Part shown: positions 10,496 through 20,489 of the stretch, piece by piece
Layout: each line of letters starts with the position of its first letter
Position numbering within the stretch: the stretch's first letter is position 1
Assembly (NCBI GenBank): GCA_022818135.1
Contig: JAFMSR010000017.1
Span: forward strand, 2,546,833 to 2,610,832
DNA length: 64,000 nucleotides
Origin: Saxidomus purpurata
Taxonomy: Eukaryota > Mollusca > Bivalvia > Venerida > Veneridae
Direction of reading: 5' to 3'
Notes under the pieces: generated by a model
What the model was told of the DNA's origin: nothing
Seen by the model: the letters and a program-made list of their open reading frames with translations, nothing else
Database searches by the model: none
Position numbers and translations under genes: made by a program

Positions 10496-11242
10496 ATGGC
10501 GTTTAATTTCGCTTCAAAAAGGTTTTTAATCACTGGCGCCGGACGAGGAATTGGACGTGCTATTACTAAGGCACTCTCTGAGCGCGGAAGTAAAGTTTAT
10601 GCATTAAGTCTGTCAAAAGGACCTTTAGACAGTCTAGTTGCCGAAAATCCGGATGTTATTCCAATCCAGGCGAACGTAGGAAACTGGGAAGAACTTCGAG
10701 AAAGATTGGAACACATTGAAGTGTTAGATGGATTTGTAAATAACGCAGCAGCTACCGAACAGGAAATTCGGTCCGTCTTTGAGTGGAACAAGGATATTCT
10801 TGAAAACGCTGTAAATGTCAATTTACTCAGCGCAATAAACACATCCCAAATTCTGGCTAAAAAGATGGTGGACGCAAAAAGACCTGGATCTATTGTAAAC
10901 ATTTCAAGTGTCCTATCGTTGCAGGCGTATTCGGGAGTACTGCCTTACACAGTAACAAAAGCTGGACTTGACATGGTTACTAAACAGTTCGCTGTAGAAC
11001 TGGGTCCGTATAATATACGCGTGAATTCCGTGAATCCAACGCTTGTACTTACTGATCCAGTTAAATCACACATCGAAGCAGGAATTCCACTTGATGAACA
11101 GTTTTTGTCAAAAACACCGATGAAACGCCTACCAGAAGTTAGTGAGATTGTGGGACCAGTGCTCTATTTGTTAAGTGATCAATCCTCAATGGTGAATGGA
11201 ACAATTAACGTAATTGATGGCGGCATGTTGTCAGCGTTTTAA
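10496..11242 (+). CDS. DCXR: L-xylulose reductase-like short-chain dehydrogenase, copy B
   Basis: This is a 248-residue SDR protein identical to copy A at 229 positions. All family residues are kept: TGAGRGIG at 13-20, NNAAA at 82-86, N109, S138, Y151 and K155. Of the 19 differences, 14 lie in residues 9-102; residues 103-147 and 149-191 are identical. In the cofactor pocket copy B has SLS at 38-40 where copy A has NLL. The ATG at 10,496 was chosen for the same reasons as copy A. The gene is intronless, on the same strand as copy A, with AATAAA at 11,436. Both copies look intact, so both are probably expressed NAD(P)H-dependent carbonyl or sugar reductases. The substrate is not proven. Confidence 0.92.
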   Translation: MAFNFASKRFLITGAGRGIGRAITKALSERGSKVYALSLSKGPLDSLVAENPDVIPIQANVGNWEELRERLEHIEVLDGFVNNAAATEQEIRSVFEWNKDILENAVNVNLLSAINTSQILAKKMVDAKRPGSIVNISSVLSLQAYSGVLPYTVTKAGLDMVTKQFAVELGPYNIRVNSVNPTLVLTDPVKSHIEAGIPLDEQFLSKTPMKRLPEVSEIVGPVLYLLSDQSSMVNGTINVIDGGMLSAF

Positions 11243-11435
11243 TTGTTATATAATATACGTCAACATGTCTGTAGTAATTATTTTTCAATTTCTATTCTAA
11301 AGGCATCGCCAGATGTCAGTGACGGGAAGTTGCCACACATAGAATGAACAGACTGGTTCAAATATTTGACCTATTATTATACATTATAAACTTTATGTTT
11401 AAATATTGTATATACATTTATCTTATGCAGATCAA

Positions 11436-11441
11436 AATAAA
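11436..11441 (+). other. Polyadenylation signal AATAAA, copy B
   Basis: It lies about 195 bases after the stop, at the position homologous to 5,643 in copy A. Confidence 0.6.
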
Positions 11442-11720
11442 CATAGGTAAAAGTGATTAATACTTGGATCGATTGTTGATGTTTATACAGAACGCAGCTA
11501 TTGATATCTTTGTGTTTTTCGTATTTTCTCATCACCGGCGTAGTTACCATTATTGTCTCATTATATGGAGATAGTTTGAAAAGCAACAGAAAGCAAGAAA
11601 CACCAGATTATTTTGCATGATTATTACAATTCTGCAAACTAGTTAGCTGTTTTAAATTAGCCACAGAATTTAAAACTGAAAATAAACAAAACTCTATAAA
11701 TGATCACACAATCGTAGCTT

Positions 11721-12385
11721 CTGGTCACATGCCTACGGACCCCGGCCGATCTTTTGGAGGATGCAATTGTAGGATATCCGTACGGATATCGCAGACAAGT
11801 CGTGCGGAGCTTGGAAGGAGCTCGGAGGGCGTACCTCATACGATGCACGTGTGTTCATACGGTGCTCGTACAGTGCCCGTACGGTACGGTGTCTGCACGG
11901 TGTCTGTACGACAGGAATAAAACCAGTTCGGCGATATCTTAAAACTTCTCATTTTAGCTAGAACCGTCAAGGATATCGTACGGATTCCGTACGGCGAACG
12001 TAACGCCCTGCGGGGCCTCTTGCGGACAACGCACGTTCCCCTGCCGGTGTCCGTAGAATCGTACGAACATTGAACGTGCGACTCCCCTGCGATAGTCGCA
12101 CGATCACCGGCAAGCTCTTACGGGCCTCGCGATGTTCCAAATCCGCACGGACATCGTATGAGCTCGACCGTACTCGGCCCTTGCGAGCTGCTCCCGACTT
12201 CGAAAATGTCTACGAGCTCGGAGAACATTTTAAACATTTTCACCGAGTCACCGAGTCCTCTACGAGTTCAACACATCCATACGATGCTTTTAAGAGTCAA
12301 CGATGTCCGTATGGACTCCGTGCGATTATGCAAAATTTGGACTGAAAACCTATTCGTACGGAGCTCGTAGCGTTAATGTGACCAG
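11721..12385. mobile_element. CGTACG-rich MITE-like element 1
   Basis: The element opens with CTGGTCACAT and closes with ATGTGACCAG, a 10-bp perfect terminal inverted repeat. The 665-bp interior is clearly richer in GC than its surroundings and full of CGTACGG, GAGCTC and GATATCCGTACGGATATC-type palindromes. It shares several phrases with element 2 (CAACGATGTCC, GGAGCTCGTAGCGT). Overlapping open frames on both strands match no protein and arise from the base composition. Confidence 0.75.
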
Positions 12386-12492
12386 GGTATGACTGATACC
12401 TCAGTTATGCCTCGGTCACATATCCGTACGATGTCCGTACGTTTTTTTTAATCGCACGATTCAACCAACTTTTAAAATCCGTAACGTATCTA

Positions 12493-12816
12493 CTGGTCAC
12501 ATATGGTCCCGTGCAATAATCGTAGAATATCCGTACTGACATCGCAGACATGTAGTGCAGAGCTCGCAATGAGCTCGGACATACCTCGTATGATGCACGT
12601 GTACTTTGTGGAACTCGGGCTGCTCCCGATTTCATAAATTTCAAAGAGCTCGGCCAAAACTCGGGAGCCCGGTGAAACATTTTCACGGAGTCCCCGAGTC
12701 CTCTGCGATTTAAAAATCCATACTATGCTCGCAAGAGTCAACGATGTCCATTCCGATTTTGAATAAATTCGGCTTTAAATCTACTCGTTAGGAGCTCGTA
12801 GCGTGGATGTGACCAG
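12493..12816. mobile_element. CGTACG-rich MITE-like element 2
   Basis: This shorter relative of 11,721-12,385 has the same CTGGTCACAT / ATGTGACCAG ends and the shared interior phrases CATCGCAGACA, GATGCACGTGT, CGGGCTGCTCCCGA and GAGCTCGTAGCGT. A third, broken start (CGGTCACATATCCGTACG) lies at 12,412. It is probably non-autonomous. Confidence 0.75.
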
Positions 12817-14195
12817 GGCTTTAGAGCAAAGTAAAGTGTGCCTAATACCAGGAATTTAGAGAACCCCAAACGTCAAAGGAATTTATTAGGGACATGCGTA
12901 ACATGTAACATTAGAGTATATTCTCACAAACTCCCTGATTTGTACACAGGTCTTCTATTTCACAAGGGTTTTAATACCTTACAAACACTTGTTCTATTAT
13001 TAGTTAACGTAATAAACATTAGTGCAACTACATGTAGGTACATTTTGTAGTTAGCGATCTGTGAAAAACATGATAAATCTAAAATAACCAAAAAGTTAAA
13101 TGGTGTATATTTCTGAAATTTGACACAGGTTCAGGAATTGCGCATACAAACTCCGACAGTTAATATCACATTTTTTTCTTCTATGATGTTTCTTCTTTGT
13201 TCTATATTAATTTTACCAATATACTGAATAAAAACGGTGGAGTAAATCAAGCATTCCATTGGTAAATAGATTATAAGCACGCCTTGTTTTACGCAATAGT
13301 TTCTTTTTGAATTCCCAAATATCAAGCGGATCGAATGACAAATAATGATACAGATAATAGGCAAATTATAGATCAGAGTGCATGGTTGAAGTTTAAGATA
13401 TAATTGCATGTCATAGAGAGATTTTCAGTGGTTTTCTAATTAAGTAAAAATAAAGTACACCTGTCGATTCACTGAATTATGAAGTGCCAGGATAGGTTAT
13501 TTTAAGGATAAGCCCCATTTTGTATGTGGCTGATGAATCATGAAACACAACCCTAGATTGTGAACTTGTGTTACCGAGGATTGATTGTTAGCAGGTAAGC
13601 ATGTTTATTTTGTACATGTTAAAGTAGGATGATTTTCAATCTTAGGGGTTTAAAAGATGAGAAAAGTATTGAATTATGCTTGTATAAATAGCGTACGATA
13701 ATGTAATTGTTATCGGAAAATGCATTCTATTTTACAATTGTAATTTAAAGTAAAATAAGTATGTTATCAGTTTTATAGCTATATACATGTGACTCATGCA
13801 GTTATATAATGAATGCTCTGGATAACGAGAATGAGTCATAGAAAGCTCTCATACACATTGTGTTTATCTATAGCTTGGCAAACCACTTCAATCTGAGGAT
13901 GTCTGTGACTGTGTCAGTATTAAAAGAGCGATAGCGCAGTGATATACGTGTTTAACGTTGGAAGACTTACATTTTATGGTCATCAACGGGGCATGAATTC
14001 GAGTCTTTCTTGAACCTACAATATCTTCATTTCGTTTTAAACTGAATAGATGTAATAGTGTTTTTTTGGTGTTTTGGTGTTGTTTTAAGTTATTATTTAA
14101 TATATCTCATCTTATCTAATCAAAACAATAACAATTATGAGAATATTAAAATGCAGTGTCTGTGTCAAAATAGTTGCTACAGCTATTGGCAATGT
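12817..14195. other. Intergenic, no gene seen
   Basis: AT-rich with no coding signal. A weak tRNA-like stretch is listed separately at 13,925-14,010. Confidence 0.45.
13925..14010 (+). repeat. Weak tRNA-like (SINE-head) sequence
   Basis: GATAGCGCAGTGATATACG resembles an A box and GAATTCGAGTC a B box, about 50 bases apart. No cloverleaf can be drawn convincingly. It is probably the head of a decayed SINE. Confidence 0.3.
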
Positions 14196-14277
14196 ATGTT
14201 GCTTCCTCGTCAAAAGAAAATCCTCAATAAAACTATCTGCAGCACTATTGAGGATTTTTTTGACGAGGAAGCAACAT
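14196..14277. repeat. Long near-perfect hairpin
   Basis: ATGTTGCTTCCTCGTCAAAA at the left is mirrored by TTTTGACGAGGAAGCAACAT at the right. Arms of 34 and 32 nt pair throughout except for two extra bases, with a 16-nt loop. It is the signature of a tiny foldback or MITE remnant, or of a hairpin transcript; nothing decides between them. Confidence 0.85.
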
Positions 14278-14864
14278 GGCAGTTGAGCACGTTCAACTGT
14301 CACTTGACTCTTCTTAAGCTGATCATCTACATCTCTATGTAACACGCCAACAACACATTACCTAGTTTTATGCAGGTACGACTTCAATTGATCTTTTGGT
14401 AAGCTGCTGTCCATCACCTGCTGCATAGTTTAAGGTGGTCTGACCTTTTCTTCCTTTTACCTGAAATGAATTAAAGAAAGTGCAAGGTATTTCAACAATT
14501 CAATACTTTTTGGCAACCAATCAAATTCAATCTTTGGCTAAAACTGACTGGAAATTGCAATCAGGTAAATCTCTCCTCTTTTCGGTTTCAAAACTCTACT
14601 TTTCTGGGCATGAAGGGATACATGCCGGGGTCTCATCCAAAACATAATCTAAAAATTTAGCTTTTGGACGGACCTTGATAAAATCTCTTTCAAATCAAAA
14701 ATCAAAAATTAAACAATTCAACATTTGAGTATAGTTCAAGCGTGTGCACTCTTAATGCATAATTATTACGTTAAATACTATTATTCTAGATAATGTAGTT
14801 ATTATAGAAAACACGTATTATTTCCAACTTATATGAGACCATGTGAGTTATATGGCATTATGAT
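14278..14864. other. Intergenic, no gene seen
   Basis: No coding frame or repeat was recognised. Confidence 0.4.
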
Positions 14865-15503
14865 GACAGTCGCAAACACTCCTGCGTTCGCAGTGTTTCG
14901 TCCAGGAAGTATCTAGGCTCTGACTTATTTCGTTGAGTTCGCTTTTAACTTCTCTCATAAAGTTTTGTCTATTCATTTCAGCATGATAGTGTCCAGTCGA
15001 TGACCCAGCTTTGACGATAAGGTCAGCCCCTTTGAAAATCCATGTTCCAAAGCAGCGTGTACTACAATAAATCGTTCACTTCTAGTAAACGGAATATTCA
15101 GATCGAGTGACTTTTGGACTTTGGCAGCATTTTTGGCGCTATGTGTTGTAAGTATCGTCTGTGAACACGATTGGTCTGCCTTCTTCTCGAAATTTCTCTA
15201 CTAGTCTAGTAGTATCTGTCTGATATAGCGAAGTCTCGTCATGGTTATATGTCCATTACGGTTGGTTTAACAGCTTTTCCATACGATACCGATCTCCTTC
15301 AAGTGTTTACGTAAAACGGTCAAACTTCCAGTGACTCCAATCGTCTCTTGTAGTTGTGTCAAGATCAGCTAGGCCGTTGGGACTTCCTTCCGCTGTTCTA
15401 TCATGTCAAACACGGTTCTGCGTATACTGTCTCGATCAAAGCTGTCTGGTTCAATTTTGTTTGATCTTGTTTTCTGGACTTTCTTCTGGTCTTTCAGTGA
15501 CAT
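14865..15503 (-). pseudogene. Decayed DDE transposase (Tc1/mariner-IS630-like)
   Basis: From an ATG at 15,503 (MSLKDQKK) the frame gives an N-terminal helix-turn-helix segment with FDRDSIRRTVFDMIEQRKEV, a TAG stop at 15,369-15,371, and then LRKHLKEIGIVWKSC. After frameshifts come RPIVFTDDTY, the region of the first catalytic Asp, then ERFIVVHAALEHGF and GHYHAEMNRQNFMREV. This order matches the widespread invertebrate transposase family with a YLDETW-type first Asp and a DYHxEMN motif. The second catalytic Asp and everything after are missing, so it is a truncated, dead copy. It lies at the left edge of copy 2 of the segmental duplication, and the window start probably abuts the equivalent copy. 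Confidence 0.8.
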
Positions 15504-17075
15504 TTTAGCAACGTGTTGACATGTTTTAGTGTAGTGTGCAGTTCTTGCAGTTGTTTAAGCAATTCCTCAAACATCTTATACATTTTTACGCTTTTGACGC
15601 TTTTGTGATCAACGTAAGTAATTTGTTCGGCTATAGTTTTAGGTATGCGTCTCGCATATGTTCATGGATTAAGACAAATGTATAAAGGCTTGTAAATCAT
15701 AGATTCCTCTCACATAAAGTCATGTGAGAATTGCGCAAGGCATGTATGTTTGATTTTAAAGCTTGTTCCTAGTCATGTTGAAAATTGTTCAGAATGTTTT
15801 ATGACCTACAAAGGTTATACCTGAACCTATATTACTAGATAATAATTTTAAGATAAGGAAAGGCAAATGAATACTCTATAGGCTACATTTGGAACACATT
15901 CATTGTGAAAAATGGTCCCTCTATTTTTCCGGAAGATATCTATGTTAAGTTTGAAATAGGGGTAGATAGAATAAAAGACTATGTCGCTACAGACATATAC
16001 TTAGGTTAATTTTTGTGAACTTTTAAAACATTGTAGAGTCCACATTTAAATCTAATCATTCTAAAGTTGGTAAAAATGTTTGTCGTTAGGGCGAATGCTC
16101 TCCCGACGAAACTAACCGACCGCATACATATTTTCTCACCAATTGTAATTAAGTACAAACGTGACATGTGAACCAGGAAAACAAATTCTTGTTTTTCTTA
16201 TCAAATATTTTATTCGAAATATTTCCCGTTATTCACTGGTCTAGAGAGTAATTACTCTACACTTAAGATTTACATTAGTTTGGCGGTAAAAAAAAATATT
16301 TTGTTGATAGATCAACTATTTACGTACTCAAATCATGAAACCATTCCAGAAATACTGAAAACGCAAGAGTATTTTATCATTGTGACCTTTTTCATTCGGT
16401 ATTATCAATTTGTAATGAAAAGGTGCCTTACAGAGTAAATTTCTCAATTAAAAAATTCTTGTCATTTCATTGACGGTTGAAAAGTTCTTAACTTCCAGTC
16501 AAAAGCGAGCTTAACACAGATACACCGAAAACCACGACTTAAGTCGTGCAAGAGTATTAGAATTCTCAGAATTTAGCAATGTATAGTGTATTTTATCTTT
16601 CATTATATTTCTACCAACATTTCAATCGACCATCGACTTGATAATTTCGAACACTACAGTTAATTTGTTACACTTGTTTCTGTTTTACATTTTGTTATAC
16701 TGTGTGACAGTTCTCGTGTTATTTCCGATAGAAATTATGATGACTTGAAAAGTGTATAATGTTACCATTCACTTGAGTTATAGATGAACACAATGACTGG
16801 AGGCGGGACCGTTATTACTCACTGTTAATTATACATATAAGGGTAAATGTCGAGAAGAACGGTTAAGCTAAGTATCATGTATAGTTGGAGAACTATACAA
16901 GGTATACTTTAGTATTTTTTAATCATGTATAGGCAAATAAGATAGATATCGTCTGATATAATTTCAGATAAGGTGATCATACGATGTTGAAGGTAGCTTG
17001 CTTCAGACGAACGGCATTGAGGTATACGGACTCTTTATGCATACCAGATCTGCTTACATGCCGAAACCTAAACAC
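15499..17075. repeat. Copy 2 of the segmental duplication
   Basis: This block is collinear with 1-240 followed directly by 3,010-4,525. It lacks the 2.8 kb containing the mariner. At its right end it runs into an intact gene start (16,984), whereas copy 1 runs into the dehydrogenase block. Confidence 0.88.
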
Positions 17076-18580
17076 AAGTGCACTATTGCCCAGCGATAAG
17101 CAGCATAAGTCACCGGGAAAGCATCGTCATGCTTTCAATGCCTCAAAATTGAAACAAACAGGAAATGACAAACAACAAAACAAATCATGGTATTTCCTAC
17201 CAACCGTTAGACGCCTGGTGTTTCGAGAGGATAAACAACAGGTTAGAAAACAAGAGCACAATACAGATCAAATTGGAAATCAGAAATATGAACAGACCTT
17301 TGCAGACACCTTGAATGCTTTCAGTAACACTTTTGACTCGGTTGGCGAAAAACAGTCTGTAGTAATGACTGATGCGGATAATCTGAGTAACAAAAATAGT
17401 CAGTATATAGAGACTCTCGCTGATGCTCTAGACGCTTTTAGTGATAACTCGGCATCTTTACACACAACTGAATTGTTGACCGAAGAAGGTGAGTCAACAG
17501 TTAATACCAAAACGAATGAAATGCATACTGATGATGCCGTCTATGAACAATTATTTAAGACTTCGCTTGACGCTTTTAATGATAACTCAGACATTTCCAC
17601 GACAGCAGGTTTACTGAAAGTAAATAGCTTGGCCGTTGGTGACTTTGAACTTAAAAAATCACTACATACTATCATACAGGCAACGCAATTTAGTATCACG
17701 GTAAACACATTTCAACCAAGTAAACAGAATAAATATAAAATGTCTCTGAAAGGCTCGTTTGGTTGGATAAAACAAACCAAGCAGACAAGTACAATCTTAG
17801 AAGGAAAAGAATCGACGAAATGTGGTCGATCATTTCCAAAATTTAAAAAGCATAGATCAAGCCCTGATACCGTTCTGCAAAAGTTGCTAACAAAAGAAGA
17901 AGAGAAAGTATTGAGGCAATTGATAAAAGTCGAGGTCAGAAAACAATTAAAACTGTATTTAGTAGTAACCATAAAAGAGACCGAGACAGAAAAATATAGC
18001 AAACAGAATACTACACATGATACTGTACCGGAAGAGAAAATAGAAAAAGTGTCTCAGGAAATATTGGAAAACTTGATGGCTCAAGTGCTTAAAAATGCAA
18101 TGATCACACACAAGTTAAACCAAATGATTGATTGGATCAAAAAGAAAGAAAATCAGAAGAAAGTCTGGAAGAACCTAATGTGGCTAACTACTTTAATATT
18201 CAGGATTAAGTTTACAGTAGTACATTTATTGCCCGAGACATTAGATGTGTTGTCCTCTGCGGATATGTTTTCATCATACACGATGGATGAAGACTTCAAG
18301 GCAGTGATCAAGACGTCAAGTAAGTGTATATCATAAGATTATATGCATAGTTATAAGAACGAGATTTGAGTACTAAATGTAAGACATTAATTTGCCAGAC
18401 AAAAGAGAAACTATTATCATTTTTTCAGTTTTGTATATTGGTGTATTGATTGTTAATTTTCTTTCTTTTCGTGCACTAGGTTTGGTCGATCTCGGGAAAC
18501 TGTTTGATGGAAAATCTGTATCAGTCACATCCACTACGACAGGCACGGTTGCACCAAACGATGAGACGAAAGATGTCTAA
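16984..18580 (+). CDS. Unrecognised two-exon gene, possible mitochondrial protein
   Basis: I do not recognise this protein. Exon 1 is 16,984-18,319, ending before a strong donor GTAAGT. The preferred acceptor follows a long pyrimidine tract (exon 2 from 18,480); an alternative acceptor at 18,428 keeps the same frame. Both end at 18,580. The protein is about 480 residues. Residues 1-36 are rich in Arg, Leu and Ser with almost no acid (MLKVACFRRTALRY, then RNLNTSALL), like a mitochondrial presequence. Three degenerate copies of a motif of the type Y-E-x-L-A-D-A-L-D-A-F-S-D-N occur at residues 102, 141 and 187. Residues 300-400 are Lys/Glu-rich and helical. If the 18,428 acceptor is used, a short hydrophobic stretch is added near the C-terminus. 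A broken copy of the first exon lies at 4,437. Confidence 0.6.
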
Positions 18581-18733
18581 AACATGCAACATTCTCCAAA
18601 ACAATTGTAGTTTAAAGACATTATTATAAAAATGAACAATGTAATAAGTATATAAATTAAATACGGAAACTGCTGAATGAAACCTACTATAGAATATACA
18701 ACGCAAAAACTATACATAGTCAACTATTTGAAA

Positions 18734-19326
18734 AGGTCTTTTAATATTTGGAGAGCACGTCAAACAACTCAAGAGGTCTTTATTTCAATTACATTATTAC
18801 AGTTCTCTCCATTAGAAAGGTCTTTAAATATTTAAAGAGCTCTCTAATTCAATTCATGAAATCACACATTGATTGGAAACTTGAAACAACTGATGAGATC
18901 TCAAATTGTTTCAAATGCCCCTGTAATTATATTAGAGATCAGTAGGAAACGGATACATTTAAAGCACACAACAAAGAATTCATAGAGCTTTTTAAATTTT
19001 TAAAGACCCATCCTATTGGAATTATTCGCAACCTGCTCTTATTATTTGGAGAGCACTTCAAATATTTATAGAGCCCTTGAATCTTCAAATATTCGAGTGT
19101 ATGTCAAAGTTTATTTGGCGCTCCCTGTGTATGATTAAATAATGTATGTAATATATTTATAGCGCAATAAATATATAGAAGCGCGGTGCAATTCAGTTGT
19201 CAATATCATTCATTCATGTGTAGCGCACTATAAAATTTTTTAAAGAGGTCGTCAATTCAATTAGGGGTCTCTGCAAAATGAATAATAGAGCTCTTCAAAA
19301 TGAATTATAGAGCTCTCCAAACCAGT
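18734..19326. repeat. Degenerate repeat cluster around AGAGCTCTT
   Basis: Variants of AGAGCTCTTCAAATATTT occur many times on both strands (for example near 18,836, 18,990, 19,050, 19,288 and 19,310) at irregular spacing. It is a diverged simple or satellite-like region just after the unknown gene. No coding signal. Confidence 0.5.
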
Positions 19327-19389
19327 TGAATAAAACTGCGTAAAAATTGTTTTCATTTCATTGAAACAATTTTTACGCAGTTTTATTCA
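19327..19389. repeat. Long near-perfect hairpin
   Basis: TGAATAAAACTGCGTAAAAA is mirrored by TTTTTACGCAGTTTTATTCA. Arms of 29 and 28 nt flank a 6-nt loop, with one unpaired base, and the flanks GTTGA/TCAAC extend the pairing after a bulge. Similar in form to 14,196-14,277 but unrelated in sequence. Confidence 0.85.
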
Positions 19390-20489
19390 TCAACATGTCT
19401 TAATCCGCTGCGCACCAAATTTTGGTCTCATTGATAAACGTATAGAGCACTTCAAATATTTAAAAAGTCTCCTCAAATATGAAAGTGTATGCAGATTAGT
19501 ACATGTTATTAAACATCGATGCAGCATCAATATACAAAACAAACACAACTAGTTTCGCTCTTAATATACAATGTAAAAGAGCTTAGTTGAACATTTAATT
19601 AACTTTACCTTCGAGAATTTTGTACCTGAAATGGATAGTTATCATTTAGCGCATGTAAGTGTGCAGATTATTTATAGATTTCAAGATAGCCGTCAAAGTT
19701 AATTTTTGTGATTGAAATCTTTTGAATATTAATAAATTCCTCAAAAATGAATGTAATCTAATTATTCTCAATGACGCAAGTAAATTAAACCTGAAATGTG
19801 CTAATTCAGTATCATTTTCTTTCAATATTGCCATTTGTTAAAACCATAGAGAAAAATGCTCAAACTAAATATGAAAATAACTGATGAATGAAATAGCATG
19901 TGTACACAACATTTGGTCATATTATTTCTTCGTTTTTCTCCAAGATGACCTCCAAAATATTCTGGTGTGACTACAGCTTGTGTCATAGGCTGTGGAATAT
20001 ACAAACCAGTCTCGGAGTCCTTGATATAGCCTAACTAAAGTCCATCGGATCATAGGAAGAAATCTTGGGATTCAGTTATGATCCCAATATGAATAACTGA
20101 TAATATACAGAGCAGAAAATGTGGAACAAAACTGTTGTTTGGGGGCATTTTCAGTGGTTTGACTCGCTTTTTATAAAGTACGTACAAAGTTCTAAGAGAG
20201 TTTAATGAAGTACAATTACTTAGTCCATTAAGAAGACCAACAACGGTAAATGCAGCTGTTTAAGTGCCATAAGAGAGAAAAAGCTTTATACTAAGTCTAA
20301 CTTGATCTGCAATCTCATCAGCTCCTTTACACATAACTTGAAAAGCCTTTTTATCCATTATAACATGGAATGAAGAACACGTGTTTACAACCAGTAAGAC
20401 AGTGCATAGAAAGCAAGATATGTAGCTGCTGTGGAGTCAATGAGTTAACTGTATGGACGGGAATATATCTTGTAAGGTATATGTGTATG
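19390..20489. other. Intergenic, no gene seen
   Basis: AT-rich with no recognised coding or repeat signal. Confidence 0.4.

Noticed and set aside
11657..12741. Cluster of overlapping frames on both strands in the CGTACG region
   Set aside because: The frames are open because of GC-rich composition, match no domain, and coincide with MITE-like elements with inverted ends.
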